This document shows positions 40,664 through 49,356 of a stretch of DNA of 61,241 nucleotides, in pieces. This stretch comes from Rickettsiales bacterium. GTDB taxonomy: Bacteria; Pseudomonadota; Alphaproteobacteria; Rs-D84. Made by a program: the position numbers and the translations under genes. Each line of letters opens with the position of its first letter. Position 1 is the stretch's first letter. The notes under the pieces are model-generated. The model ran no database searches. It saw nothing but the letters and a program-made list of their open reading frames with translations, and was not told the DNA's origin. The stretch spans positions 1 through 61,241 of the forward strand of contig JAISAB010000006.1 of the NCBI GenBank assembly GCA_031266915.1, read 5' to 3'.

Positions 40664-41035
40664 ATGGCGGCAATATCATCCCGAAAAATAAAACTGAAAA
40701 CAGTTCTGGCAGGCAACACAAAATGGCCGCTGGTCATCGTGGGCGCGATTGCCGCGGATTTCGATGCGCCGGTCATGCCGGCCATAATTCCAGAGCGCGA
40801 TTTGAACACCGGCGGGTGGGTCGGCGAATTAATCGATATGCGTGCCGCGCGGATGGTTATCGGCGGGCTGGACAAGCTGTCGGACACGCAGCAGCAAAAA
40901 TTCGCGCGTCTGTTAAAAGACCGCCGCGCAGGGACGCGCCGGATGCCCGACAATATTCAGATTATAATCCTGGTTGAATCCGCGAATGTGCTGTCGAAAC
41001 AAATACGCGATTTGTGTCTGGTGTGGAATGTTTGA
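40664..41035 (+). CDS. degenerate AAA+-like small protein
   Basis: This is a 123-residue protein, ATG one base after the ATPase stop. The middle (GWVGELIDMRAARMVIGGLD, then KLSDTQQQKFARLLKDRRAG, RRMPDNIQIIILVES, LSKQIRDLCLVW) mirrors the Walker B to sensor 2 stretch of MoxR-like ATPases. However, there is no P-loop, and Walker B acidic residues are replaced (MVIGGLD). Probably a non-catalytic partner or regulator in the ATPase ring. The stop overlaps the VWA gene start. Confidence 0.65.
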   Translation: MAAISSRKIKLKTVLAGNTKWPLVIVGAIAADFDAPVMPAIIPERDLNTGGWVGELIDMRAARMVIGGLDKLSDTQQQKFARLLKDRRAGTRRMPDNIQIIILVESANVLSKQIRDLCLVWNV

Positions 41036-42542
41036 TTCGTTCAAAGAAAAACTTTTCGGAAAATCGATTGAAAAGCTGCGCCAGGCGGAAGACATTGAAT
41101 ACGTCCGCAACGCGGTTTTGCGAAAGTTTCCGCTGCTGGGGACAACCATGGCGCGATTGAAAACCGTGTCTGATGACGGTGTCGGAACGGCCGGCACGGA
41201 TGGGCAAACGGTTTATTATTCGCCGACATTTTTCGAAACACTTTCCGACCAGCAAAAGGTTTTCGTCTATGCGCACGAGGTCATGCATGTCGCGTTCGAC
41301 CATATCCTGCGCAGTGGAAACCGCGACCACAAATTATGGAACCAGGCGACCGACGCGGTAATCAACCAGATGCTGAAATCCGAAGGGTTGCCCATGGCCG
41401 ACGGCGGCATCGACATTGCCGAGGCCATCAATCATTCCGCCGAAGAAATGTATGAAAAATTATTAAAAGAAAAAGAAGAAAAAAAGAAAGAAAATAAAAA
41501 GGAAAAGAAAAAAGAAAAGCAGGGTGGCCAGGGCCAGCCGGACGACTCGCAAGACAATGATGACGGCGGCGACGACGACGACAATGAACAGGCTGGTCAC
41601 GACAATCACGAAATCTGGAAAGACGCCGTGAAAAAACACGAGCGGCAAGAACGCGAAAAAGAAGAAAAATCCAAATCAAAGCCAAAGCCGCAACCTCAAC
41701 CTAAACCGCAACCTCAACCGTCATCAGCCGGCGACCAGTCACCGAAAAACGCGCCGGACGGTGGAACGCGCCAATTCGACGGCTGGTCGCCCGCCGATGA
41801 CGGCGAGTTTGAAAAAGGATTCCGAGAACACAACCGCGGCACAAGGCAGGCCGCCGCAGACGCCGCCAAAAAGCAACTGGCCATCGAAAAAAACCGCGCC
41901 ATGGACGCGCAGATTGCGGACAGCGCGCGCTCGTTCGGCGATGTCGGAAAATCCGACGCCGCGATGAACTGGAAACGGGTTTTGAAAAAAAGCCTGGAAA
42001 CCGAACACGACAGATGGTCCTATCGCCGGTCGGAGGCCGACAATGATTTTATGGCGCGGGTCGAAGAAATCGACGATGAAGATAAAGCACAGACTCAGGT
42101 TCTGCTGGACACATCCGGTTCGGTCAGCGACGAATTCCTGCGCGAATTCTTGCGGCAATTAAAACCGCTGCTGAAAAATTCCGAACTGGGCGTCGGATGC
42201 TTTGACCACCGGTTTCATCCTTTTGTCGAAATAAAAACCGACCGGGACATCGACAGTTTCAAAATCCCGGACAAGGGCAACACGGACTGGGACCTGGCCG
42301 TGAAATCTTTTTCACAGAAAAAACATGTCAACAAAATCGTATTCACCGACGGCGAAACGCCGGGCCGGATGCCGGGCCCGGAAACCGCCGGAATAAATGT
42401 TATCTGGCTGGTGTACGGCAACGAAGAATTCAATCCCGTATGCGGCCGCGTCATACGCGTGCAAAAAAAATCAATCGAGCAGAACTTTATCCGCGCGCCG
42501 TCCGCCGAACAAATCGCCGCGGCGCGCCGCCAAAAAAATTGA
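41028..42542 (+). CDS. DUF2201-type metallopeptidase-like / VWA-like protein
   Basis: This is a 504-residue protein from ATG 41028, overlapping the previous gene by eight bases. N-terminal domain contains AHEVMHVAFDH (HExxH at 83-87), as in the putative metallopeptidase part of DUF2201. A long Lys/Glu-rich then Asp-rich linker follows (about residues 145-250, with PQPQPKPQPQP). The C-terminal VWA-like domain has LLDTSGSVSDEF (DTSGS at 361-365, partial MIDAS) and TDGETPG. MoxR plus VWA pairs act together as chelatase-like remodelling machines. This operon adds a DGR-diversified sensor. Confidence 0.88.
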   Translation: MFDSFKEKLFGKSIEKLRQAEDIEYVRNAVLRKFPLLGTTMARLKTVSDDGVGTAGTDGQTVYYSPTFFETLSDQQKVFVYAHEVMHVAFDHILRSGNRDHKLWNQATDAVINQMLKSEGLPMADGGIDIAEAINHSAEEMYEKLLKEKEEKKKENKKEKKKEKQGGQGQPDDSQDNDDGGDDDDNEQAGHDNHEIWKDAVKKHERQEREKEEKSKSKPKPQPQPKPQPQPSSAGDQSPKNAPDGGTRQFDGWSPADDGEFEKGFREHNRGTRQAAADAAKKQLAIEKNRAMDAQIADSARSFGDVGKSDAAMNWKRVLKKSLETEHDRWSYRRSEADNDFMARVEEIDDEDKAQTQVLLDTSGSVSDEFLREFLRQLKPLLKNSELGVGCFDHRFHPFVEIKTDRDIDSFKIPDKGNTDWDLAVKSFSQKKHVNKIVFTDGETPGRMPGPETAGINVIWLVYGNEEFNPVCGRVIRVQKKSIEQNFIRAPSAEQIAAARRQKN

Positions 42543-42584
42543 CATTTATCGCCAAACTGTTGTATGCTCTTCATCAAGAGAGCG

Positions 42585-42956
42585 ATGAAATATTTATATC
42601 AATTTTCAATCATAATGATTTTCGTGTTCCTGGGCCAGGTTATGGAACACCTGATTCCGCTGCCCATCGCGGGCAGCGTTTACGGCCTGGCGCTGCTGTT
42701 TTTAGCGCTGGTATTCAAGATTGTAAAATTGGCTTGGGTCCAGGACGCGTCCGATTGGCTGCACAGTATTATGGCGCTGTTCTTTATCGCGCCGGCGGTC
42801 GCCGTCATCGATATTTGGCCGGATATTTCAGGAATTTGGTGGCAGCTGGTTCTGTTGCTGGTGGCGGCGTATCTGGTCACGATGATTACGACCGGCGTCA
42901 CCGCCCAGGCATTGATGAAAGATAAAAAGAAAAAATCGGGCAGGGTGCAGGAATGA
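42585..42956 (+). CDS. lrgA: LrgA/CidA family holin-like protein
   Basis: This is a 123-residue membrane protein with four hydrophobic segments from ATG 42585 (AAGAGAG upstream; ATG 42564 adds seven residues). The pattern FLGQVMEHLIPLPIAGSVYGLALLFLAL, split by loops, and FIAPAVAVIDIWP are diagnostic of LrgA/CidA. Acts with LrgB in control of murein hydrolase activity or pyruvate/overflow metabolite transport. Overlaps lrgB by four bases. Confidence 0.9.
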   Translation: MKYLYQFSIIMIFVFLGQVMEHLIPLPIAGSVYGLALLFLALVFKIVKLAWVQDASDWLHSIMALFFIAPAVAVIDIWPDISGIWWQLVLLLVAAYLVTMITTGVTAQALMKDKKKKSGRVQE

Positions 42957-43648
42957 TACAAACGTTATCGACTTCGCCATATTTCGGCGCAGCATTGACG
43001 CTGAGCGTGTTCTGCCTGGCATATATTTTGAACAAAAGGTGGCCCGGTCCGCTGTCGACGCCGCTGTTGGTCGGGACGGCGGTTGTTGCGACGGTGCTGC
43101 TGCTGTGCGGTATTCCATATTCGGCGTACAACAACGGCGCGAAGTATCTGACTTATTTTCTGATGCCGGTGACAGTTTGTTTTGCAGTGCCTATGTATCG
43201 GCAATTGCCGTTGCTGAAAAAGCATGCGCCGGCGATTCTGTTGGCGATTTTTATCGGATGCGTCAGCTCGGTTATGGCGGTCTGCATTCTGTGCGTCTTC
43301 TTTGGTCTGGGCGATATTGTCGCCAAGTCCCTGGGCGCGATTTCAACGACGACGGCGATTGCAATCGGCATTACGGAAAAGCTAGGCGGCGCGGTCTCGC
43401 TGACGGTGTCGGCCGTGATAATCACCGGCGTTCTGGGCGCGTCCGTCAGCGATAGGGTCTGCCGCGCGATGGGGCTGACCAATCCGGTCGCGCGCGGATT
43501 GTCCATCGGCAACGCGTCGCATGCGGCCGGCACGGTCAAGGCCATGGAAATGGGCCCTGTCGAAGGCGCGGCCAGCAGCCTGGCCATCGTCCTATCGGGT
43601 CTGATGACGGCCGTGCTGGCGCCGCTGATTATCCGTATGTTTTTCTAA
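42953..43648 (+). CDS. lrgB: LrgB family membrane protein
   Basis: This is a 231-residue polytopic inner-membrane protein. KSLGAISTTTAIAIGITEKLGG, ITGVLGASVSDR and GNASHAAGTVKAMEMGPVEG are LrgB signatures. ATG overlaps the lrgA stop (ATGA), so the pair is translationally coupled. Length is typical. The gene converges on the hydrolase at 43656 with only a few bases between stops. Confidence 0.93.
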   Translation: MIQTLSTSPYFGAALTLSVFCLAYILNKRWPGPLSTPLLVGTAVVATVLLLCGIPYSAYNNGAKYLTYFLMPVTVCFAVPMYRQLPLLKKHAPAILLAIFIGCVSSVMAVCILCVFFGLGDIVAKSLGAISTTTAIAIGITEKLGGAVSLTVSAVIITGVLGASVSDRVCRAMGLTNPVARGLSIGNASHAAGTVKAMEMGPVEGAASSLAIVLSGLMTAVLAPLIIRMFF

Positions 43649-43655
43649 GGGTTTG

Positions 43656-44366
43656 TTACCACCCATGGCCGGCGTCCGACACGACGATAACGTTCGCGCC
43701 GTCCCCGACGAAATCCGTCACCAGTTTCGGCGGAATGACTTTATCATGTTCCCCAACGTAATGCGTGGCGGGAATCTTCAGATATTCATCCCGGTAATCG
43801 GCCAGATTCAAAGATTCGTTCAGTGGCGCCAGTTTGTGATGGGCCGTCCATGCTGCATGTTCCAGATTGCCGGCGTATGTCATGATTTTTTTAACTTTGA
43901 TTTCTGGATGCAACACTGCGACCAGTCCGGCGACCTGGGCGCCGCCGGAAAAACCAATCAGCGTCACGCCGCGTCCGCCGGATATTTTTTCGATGGTGCG
44001 GGCCGTCGTGTCGATGACTTCGGGCGCAAAGCGCGCCGAGGTCCAATATTTTTCCGAACATTTTTCATTTGACACGAACTGGCACGGACGGGCGATGTAC
44101 GCGACGTTCGCACCGGTATCGCCACGCGCCAAACGCCGGACGAAGTCGCCGCGGGGCGTCGGGTCGCGTGTCGGGTCGCCGCGCGCGTTGAACGCGTGTC
44201 CATCGCCCTCGATATATATTGCAAAGTCTGCCGCGGCGTCGGTGTCGCGCACCAGCGCCGCTATTGGAAAATCGCCGGTGTCGACGACTTCAAAGCCCGG
44301 CGGCAGCGAAGACATCGCGCATCCGGCCAATTGCATAAAAAAAAGAGGATAAAAACAGAATCTCAT
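43656..44366 (-). CDS. alpha/beta hydrolase lipoprotein
   Basis: This is a 236-residue protein. Short N-terminus with lipobox QLAGC (Cys about 16). IYIEGDGHAF gives the oxyanion-hole strand, LIGFSGGAQVAG the nucleophile Ser (about residue 143), VGEHDKVIP the acid and DAGHGW the catalytic His at the very C-terminus. Envelope-anchored esterase or lipase-like enzyme; substrate unknown. Confidence 0.75.
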   Translation of the reverse strand: MRFCFYPLFFMQLAGCAMSSLPPGFEVVDTGDFPIAALVRDTDAAADFAIYIEGDGHAFNARGDPTRDPTPRGDFVRRLARGDTGANVAYIARPCQFVSNEKCSEKYWTSARFAPEVIDTTARTIEKISGGRGVTLIGFSGGAQVAGLVAVLHPEIKVKKIMTYAGNLEHAAWTAHHKLAPLNESLNLADYRDEYLKIPATHYVGEHDKVIPPKLVTDFVGDGANVIVVSDAGHGW

Positions 44367-44429
44367 ATCACGCGCGCATCATACATGGTTCGCGGATGTT
44401 TTGTCATGCGCATATATTCCTTGCGTTTT

Positions 44430-44702
44430 TTATCTTTGCGGTTTTGCGCCCAGCTTTCTCATAATCGGTCCAATCCAAGACGAATAAAAAATCGCCAGCG
44501 GCGCCGCAATAACCAAGCCCGTCAGCCACGACGCCCAGAAATTCTGACTGTGGCCCAACATATAGTGGATAAACGTAACGGATAATGTCATGCATAGAAT
44601 CATGTATGCCTGCGGAACAAAGCGGATAAATTTTGTCACAAAAAGCCTCTCTATAGTTTTATAGTTAATGTGTTTTTTGTAGATTTGCAAAAAGGCTGAC
44701 AT
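44430..44702 (-). CDS. DUF2798-like two-TM protein
   Basis: This is a 90-residue protein with two hydrophobic helices (YMILCMTLSVTFIHYML and LTGLVIAAPLAIFYSSW) joined by a short polar turn, ending in PIMRKLG, as in DUF2798 proteins. Initiation at 44702 or at the internal ATG (residue 34) is uncertain. Role unknown. Confidence 0.6.
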   Translation of the reverse strand: MSAFLQIYKKHINYKTIERLFVTKFIRFVPQAYMILCMTLSVTFIHYMLGHSQNFWASWLTGLVIAAPLAIFYSSWIGPIMRKLGAKPQR

Positions 44703-44792
44703 CTATAAACGCCCGAAAACATACGGGTGATATGTTTTAGCCGGGTCACTATATCATAAAATAAAAAAATGAAAGAATTTTTTTTCGACAAT

Positions 44793-44816
44793 AAAAAAAT
44801 GGCGGTTTCCCGCCAT
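44793..44816 (-). terminator. Rho-independent terminator
   Basis: ATGGCGG-gaaa-CCGCCAT on the minus strand followed by T7. It ends the transcript from 45480. Confidence 0.8.
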
Positions 44817-44818
44817 TA

Positions 44819-44940
44819 TCACCGCGCGAACAACGGACTCGGGTATTCACCACGGTCGACCAACTCGCGCAGTTTCCAGACCACCGCGCATCCGGCCAAT
44901 AGTATAAATAAAAGAAACGCGGCACCGGCTATTCCTTGCC
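44819..44940 (-). CDS. possible tiny lipoprotein
   Basis: Open frame on the minus strand overlapping the end of the 44929 gene: ...FLLFILLAGCAVVWKLREL, then VDRGEYPSPLFAR and TGA 44819-44821. LLAGC is a good lipobox and the DNA of this box is shared with the hydrolase lipoprotein at 43656. However, no ATG, GTG or TTG lies in a suitable place (only ATA). Either an unusual start or a fragment. Confidence 0.3.
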
Positions 44941-45480
44941 CTGATTCATGAACTTGGCCAGATATGCGGCATCCACGTCAATAGATTTTTCCTTCACGAT
45001 TTTTTGAGTTTTTTCAATTTTTTCGAATTTCGGTGCGGCATATATCCTTTTTAATTCTTCTAATTTGAAATTTTCGGCCGTGGCGATTTTATACAAATCC
45101 CCGTCTTCATCGGCAAAAGTCTTTCCGTTGAATTCCACTGAAAACTCAGTCTTTTTCTCGGTGAAAGAATTCTTCGTGACATGCGCATTCAAAGACAATA
45201 TAACGTCTTTTACGGATGCCAGCAGCAAGTCTTCCAAATGCCATTGTTTTTCCGAATTCGCCCCGACATCTGCGGCCGTTTCGGCGTTGAGGAAAAGTTC
45301 GTCCAGATACTTTTTCGTGATAGTTTCAACCGCCTGCCTTTTCATGATGACATAATCCTTGTCCCATGCGGTTTCCGTTTTTCCGTCTTTGCCAAGATAA
45401 GCCTTGAATCTGTAGACCGGTATGTTTTCATATATAAGCTTTTGAATCATATCCTTGATATGCGGCGGCAATACGTTCAT
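44929..45480 (-). CDS. hypothetical soluble protein
   Basis: This is a 183-residue protein from ATG 45480 (AAGGAG upstream; TTG 45486 also in frame). Charged, Lys/Glu-rich, helix at both ends, beta-type centre (TEFSVEFNGKTFADEDGDLY). No signal peptide. No family recognised. It runs in one transcript with the possible tiny lipoprotein and ends at the 44793 terminator. Confidence 0.65.
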   Translation of the reverse strand: MNVLPPHIKDMIQKLIYENIPVYRFKAYLGKDGKTETAWDKDYVIMKRQAVETITKKYLDELFLNAETAADVGANSEKQWHLEDLLLASVKDVILSLNAHVTKNSFTEKKTEFSVEFNGKTFADEDGDLYKIATAENFKLEELKRIYAAPKFEKIEKTQKIVKEKSIDVDAAYLAKFMNQGKE

Positions 45481-45607
45481 CGTCAAACTCCTTTGTTATG
45501 AGAACTAACACCTTTATTAATTTAATAATAGCAGCATTTATAAGAACATTCAAGTGAAAATAACGGAGTATGGCAATGCAGCGCGGTCATTCGGCTTATA
45601 TATTACG

Positions 45608-45655
45608 AATTATCCAATACCCAGTACCCAATACCTAATACCCAGTACCCACAAT
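45608..45655. repeat. word array, CCAATACCCAGTA type
   Basis: Tandem ACCCAGTACCCAATACCTA words, same family as 3226 and 38497, single arm only. Confidence 0.65.
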
Positions 45656-45659
45656 TAAC

Positions 45660-45687
45660 TTGCTTTTAATACCGTGGGCGATAGAAT
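45660..45687 (+). promoter_or_regulatory. ogt promoter
   Basis: TTGCTT (45660-45665), 16-base spacer, TAGAAT (45682-45687), 48 bp before ATG 45735. Confidence 0.55.
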
Positions 45688-45734
45688 CAAAGGTGTTGGT
45701 TTTATTCGACCAAATTCAACGCAAGGGGCGTACG

Positions 45735-46211
45735 ATGTCCTATTCTACACATTACAAATCGCCAATCGGCGAAATTCTGTTGGCGTCCGACGGCCGGAAT
45801 CTGACCGGCCTGTGGATGGCAGGGCAGAAGTATTTCGCAGCCACTGCGGCCAATGCCGTGCGCAAAGACGACCTGGCGATATTCGACCAGACGCGTCGCT
45901 GGCTGGACAGATATTTTGCCGGGGACAAGCCGAAAATCTCGGAATTGCCGCTGGCGCCCCGGGGCACCGATTTCCGCCAGTCCGTCTGGAAAATATTATG
46001 CGAAATTCCGTATGGCGAAGTTACGACCTATGGCGACATTGCGCGTCGGTTGAGATGCACGTCCGCCCGGGCGGTCGGCGGCGCCGTAGGTCATAATCCG
46101 ATTTCGATTATCATTCCGTGTCATCGCGTAATCGGGACGGACGGTGGCCTGACAGGCTATGCCGGCGGCCTGGACAGAAAGGTCAAGTTGTTGGAATTGG
46201 AAAGGGCGTGA
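45735..46211 (+). CDS. ogt: methylated-DNA--protein-cysteine methyltransferase
   Basis: This is a 158-residue suicide repair enzyme removing alkyl groups from O6-alkylguanine. The DNA-binding part FRQSVWKILCEIPYGEVTTY, GDIARRL and ARAVGGAVGHNP precede the active-site PCHRVIG (Cys about 126) and GLTGYAGG. ATG 45735 follows AAGGGG; longer in-frame starts lie before the promoter. Length is normal for Ogt without an AdaA domain. Confidence 0.94.
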   Translation: MSYSTHYKSPIGEILLASDGRNLTGLWMAGQKYFAATAANAVRKDDLAIFDQTRRWLDRYFAGDKPKISELPLAPRGTDFRQSVWKILCEIPYGEVTTYGDIARRLRCTSARAVGGAVGHNPISIIIPCHRVIGTDGGLTGYAGGLDRKVKLLELERA

Positions 46212-46607
46212 CACGCCAACCACTAGCGAATAGCATATAGCACGTAGCGTATAGCCGTCCGGTTCGACGCTATAAACTAAACACTATAGATTACCGACTA
46301 TAGACTATTGACTAAACAGTAATCTTCCCGAAAATCTATGGCAACAAGTTGCCAAGATTTTCACCCCTCTTTAACAAGAGGGGCGGGTGTCATCTTGGCT
46401 CTTTGTCCCACTTGGTAAAGGGGGAAAGAGTTGGCTTGCGCGCAGGGCGCGCTTAGCAACTCTTGGGGGATGTCAGGTGAAACAATCAACAAATAGCAAA
46501 TAACAGATAGCAGATAGCGAATAGTGCATAACATGTAGTGCATAGTGAGTAGTGTTTAGTTTATAGCACCGAACCGGACGGCTATCCGCTAGTGGTTATA
46601 TTTAGGT
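46212..46607. repeat. about 380-bp palindromic element with word arms
   Basis: Left arm: CTAGCGAATAGCATATAGC words then CCGTCCGGTTCGACGC and TAAACTAAACACTATAG. Right arm is the complement (AGTGTTTAGTTTATAGC, ACCGGACGGCTATCCGC). The centre has CCCCTCTTTAACAAGAGGGG and GCGCGCAGGGCGCGC palindromes. Confidence 0.8.
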
Positions 46608-47762
46608 TCACGTGTTATGTTTCTTCCCAAAAAAACGCTGCCAGGGGCGGACTTTTTTATTTTGCCGCGGCGATTCTGTTTCATTTTTCAACAATCGGCA
46701 AATATCGCGCCATTTTCCGCGGTCCTTGGCGGTCAACAGATTTATGGCCGCTCCGTGCGCGCCCGCGCGCGCCGTTCGGCCGATGCGATGGATGTAGTCC
46801 TCGGGACTCTGCGGCAGGTCGTAATTGATAACGGTGCCGATATGGGATATGTCCAGACCACGCGCGGCGATGTCGGTCGCCACCATGATATTGCATTTTT
46901 TGCCTTTGAATTCGGCAATCGCCTTTTCGCGTTTCGCCTGGCTTAAATCGCCGTGCATCGCGCAGGCCGAAAAATTGTTCTTTGTCAGGCGTTTCATCAG
47001 ACGCTCTGTTCCGTATTTTGTTTTTACAAAGACAAGAACGGAATCGGGCTGTTTGTCCAACAGGTCGGTCAATACGGAATATTTCAATTCGTCAGTCGTC
47101 TGTATCAGTTCCTGGGTCAGGTTGTCCGTGACGGCGTTTTCCTGGCCGATGGATACGCGCTTGGGATTATTCAAATACTTGCCGGCCAAATTCATAATGT
47201 TTTTTGGCAGCGTTGCGGACAGCATCAGCGTCTGCCTGGCGGGCGATACATCGGCGATGATACTTTCCAGTTGCTTGCCGAATCCCATGTCCAACATCCG
47301 GTCCGTTTCGTCCAACACCAAAAAGTTGGTCAGCCCCAGGTGCAGTTTGCGCTGGCGCAACAGGTCGTTGATGCGGCCCGGCGTGCCGACAATCAATCGC
47401 GCGCCCAGTTTGATTTGCTTGATTTGCCTGTCCATCGGTGCGCCGCCAATCAGCAGGGCGGTCGGAATGGATATGGATTTGCCTATAATCTTTTGGGTTT
47501 CCGCCAGCACCTGGGTCGCCAGTTCGCGCGTCGGCAACAGAAACAAAACGCAATCCGTGCCGTTTTTCAGCATATGCGCGATTGCGGGAATGGCAAAGGC
47601 CGCGGTCTTGCCCGTGCCGGTTTGCGCGTTGGCCAATATGTCTTCGCCGGCCAGGGCCAGGGGAATAACCTGTTGCTGGACAGGGGTTGGTTCAATGTAT
47701 TTTGACGACGCCAATGCAGTCAATATCTTGTTTGGGATTCCCAAACTTTCAAAGTTGTTCAT
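46608..47762 (-). CDS. DEAD-box RNA helicase (RhlE-like)
   Basis: This is a 384-residue protein from ATG 47762. Q motif NFESLGIPNKI...PTPVQQQVIP, Walker A AQTGTGKTAA, PTRELA, GTPGR, VLDETDRML (DETD instead of DEAD), SATLP, VFVKTKYGTERL, ATDIAARGLDI and HRIGRTARAG are all present in order. Short basic tail (KKVRPWQRFFGKK). Remodels RNA, probably in ribosome assembly or decay. The longer upstream frame has no ribosome site. Confidence 0.93.
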   Translation of the reverse strand: MNNFESLGIPNKILTALASSKYIEPTPVQQQVIPLALAGEDILANAQTGTGKTAAFAIPAIAHMLKNGTDCVLFLLPTRELATQVLAETQKIIGKSISIPTALLIGGAPMDRQIKQIKLGARLIVGTPGRINDLLRQRKLHLGLTNFLVLDETDRMLDMGFGKQLESIIADVSPARQTLMLSATLPKNIMNLAGKYLNNPKRVSIGQENAVTDNLTQELIQTTDELKYSVLTDLLDKQPDSVLVFVKTKYGTERLMKRLTKNNFSACAMHGDLSQAKREKAIAEFKGKKCNIMVATDIAARGLDISHIGTVINYDLPQSPEDYIHRIGRTARAGAHGAAINLLTAKDRGKWRDICRLLKNETESPRQNKKVRPWQRFFGKKHNT

Positions 47763-47909
47763 ATTTTTATATCTTATTATCTCAAGGGCTATATTAAAAA
47801 CCCAAAAAAACAGACGCATTTGAATGAGCGTCAAATGGCGTTTGATATATTGTATTACAAAGCTGTGAAAAATCAAGTTCTAAAAACTTCCCTGTCGAAG
47901 ATTCTTTCT

Positions 47910-48845
47910 TTATATCGAAAATCTGACCCCGACCCGCGAATAGAATTCATTGGTGGATAGGTCTTTCAAAACTCTTCCGATCTGCTTGGCGGGGCCGTCT
48001 TTCCGGGGGTCGTTGGGGCCCAGAACGTCCTTGTTTGCGGTCACGGTCGATGAATCAATTCCGGCAAGGACGGCGCCTTTGTACCCCATGGCTAACCCCA
48101 GCGACATGCGGGAAAAAATGGCATAGTCATATGTCGCCTCTGTTTTGAACTGCAGCATCGGCAGGGCGAAAGTGGTCGTGCTGATTCCGGTTTTTCCGCT
48201 GGGGACCAGCCATTTCTGGCGGCCATAGAACAATCCGGCGCCGACCCGGCCGTCAAGATGAAAAGTGTGCTTGCCGTTCTCGCTCTGGCCGATAATTACA
48301 TTCGCGCCGACATAGGGGATGATGCTGTTGAACGAATAATCTTCGGATTCCGCCCCGTCGGCGTATTCCACGGTATCCATGGGAAATTTGTCCGTTCCGG
48401 CCGCGGGCTTGCCCTGGGCCGCCATGCGGACATAGCCCTTGAACGCAAGGCTGGATAATTCCATGCCCCAGCGGGCCTTGACCGGGCTGCGCATCTCTAG
48501 CGGGGCCCACGCGTCGAAACCGAAATACCGCGTATCGACGTCGAACGCCGATACAGCGTAGAACTTGTTGTAAAGGTCGTCGTCGCTGGAATATCCGCCA
48601 TCGCCGTCGGCGTACCACAGCTTTGCCCCGTAGCCGTTTTTCTCGACGCCCAGCATGGCGCCGCCCAGACGTATGTCTTGCCAGGTAAGGATGGAATCGG
48701 CTTGATTCCTCCATCTGGCGTTATGAGAAGAATGGATATATTCCGCAGATACGACATACCTGTTTTCCGCGTCGAATCCCTGCGCCGCTGCGCCAGATGC
48801 AAGCAGGCTTGCAAACAGAAATATAAAAAGTCCCGTTTTTATCAT
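47910..48845 (-). CDS. outer-membrane beta-barrel protein (SILTW / DDD family)
   Basis: This is a 311-residue protein from ATG 48845 (CGGGA upstream). Signal peptide ending ASGAAA-QG. ADSILTWQDIRLGGAML near residue 50 and GGYSSDDDLYNKF near 85 match NSILTWRDL and YSTDDDID of the protein at 2303. C-terminus FYSRVGVRFSI ends with beta-barrel-like aromatic alternation. Probably outer membrane; function unknown. Confidence 0.7.
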   Translation of the reverse strand: MIKTGLFIFLFASLLASGAAAQGFDAENRYVVSAEYIHSSHNARWRNQADSILTWQDIRLGGAMLGVEKNGYGAKLWYADGDGGYSSDDDLYNKFYAVSAFDVDTRYFGFDAWAPLEMRSPVKARWGMELSSLAFKGYVRMAAQGKPAAGTDKFPMDTVEYADGAESEDYSFNSIIPYVGANVIIGQSENGKHTFHLDGRVGAGLFYGRQKWLVPSGKTGISTTTFALPMLQFKTEATYDYAIFSRMSLGLAMGYKGAVLAGIDSSTVTANKDVLGPNDPRKDGPAKQIGRVLKDLSTNEFYSRVGVRFSI

Positions 48846-48880
48846 AGTTATTCCCGCAAGTTGATTTAACTATGAAGTTA

Positions 48881-48908
48881 ATTTTATAGTGATAAAAGAC
48901 ACTGTCAA
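48881..48908 (-). promoter_or_regulatory. promoter of the 48845 barrel gene
   Basis: Minus strand: TTGACA (48903-48908), 16-base spacer, TAAAAT (48881-48886). The leader contains GTTAA repeats around 48855-48885. Confidence 0.6.
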
Positions 48909-48934
48909 GGGAATAATTCCTGTTCCCGGCCTTA

Positions 48935-49102
48935 TCATCTTGCGCGTAATTTGTTTTCGATTTGTTTTTGAATCTTTTTCAGGTCCAGGTCTTTATTTTC
49001 ATTATCCGACACGGTATTGCCGGACTTTAAATCGATTGTGTGATACGACAGCTGTTTGCCCCATACGGGTAAAATTTTAAAAATGTTTTTGATAGCTTTC
49101 AT
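48935..49102 (-). CDS. small basic hypothetical protein
   Basis: 55 residues from ATG 49102 (weak AGG upstream): MKAIKNIFKILPVWGKQLSY, then a polar segment and a charged helix ending KLRAR. The upstream frame is open further but without a start signal. Could be a real short protein or chance. Confidence 0.35.
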   Translation of the reverse strand: MKAIKNIFKILPVWGKQLSYHTIDLKSGNTVSDNENKDLDLKKIQKQIENKLRAR

Positions 49103-49209
49103 AATCCGGCCTGTTTTCGCAATTTTTATTGTGCCGTGAAAAAACTGAAAGTACAGTGAAAGTTGGTTTATTTCAAATATGGGGGGATACGCGACTTCGA
49201 AGACAAGCG

Positions 49210-49235
49210 AAAAACCGCGCCAAATGTGCGCGGTT
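49210..49235 (-). terminator. Rho-independent terminator
   Basis: AACCGCGC-acatttg-GCGCGGTT on the minus strand followed by T5, downstream of the 49357 gene. Confidence 0.75.
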
Positions 49236-49356
49236 GGTAAACTTTTCCAGGGGTAAAATACAATCATCAAACCAAGAATATAAATGAATTTGCTGAATTA
49301 GCAAAGTAAATCAAAATCTATAAAACATTATAAGTCACATAATGCAAAATAAAAAT

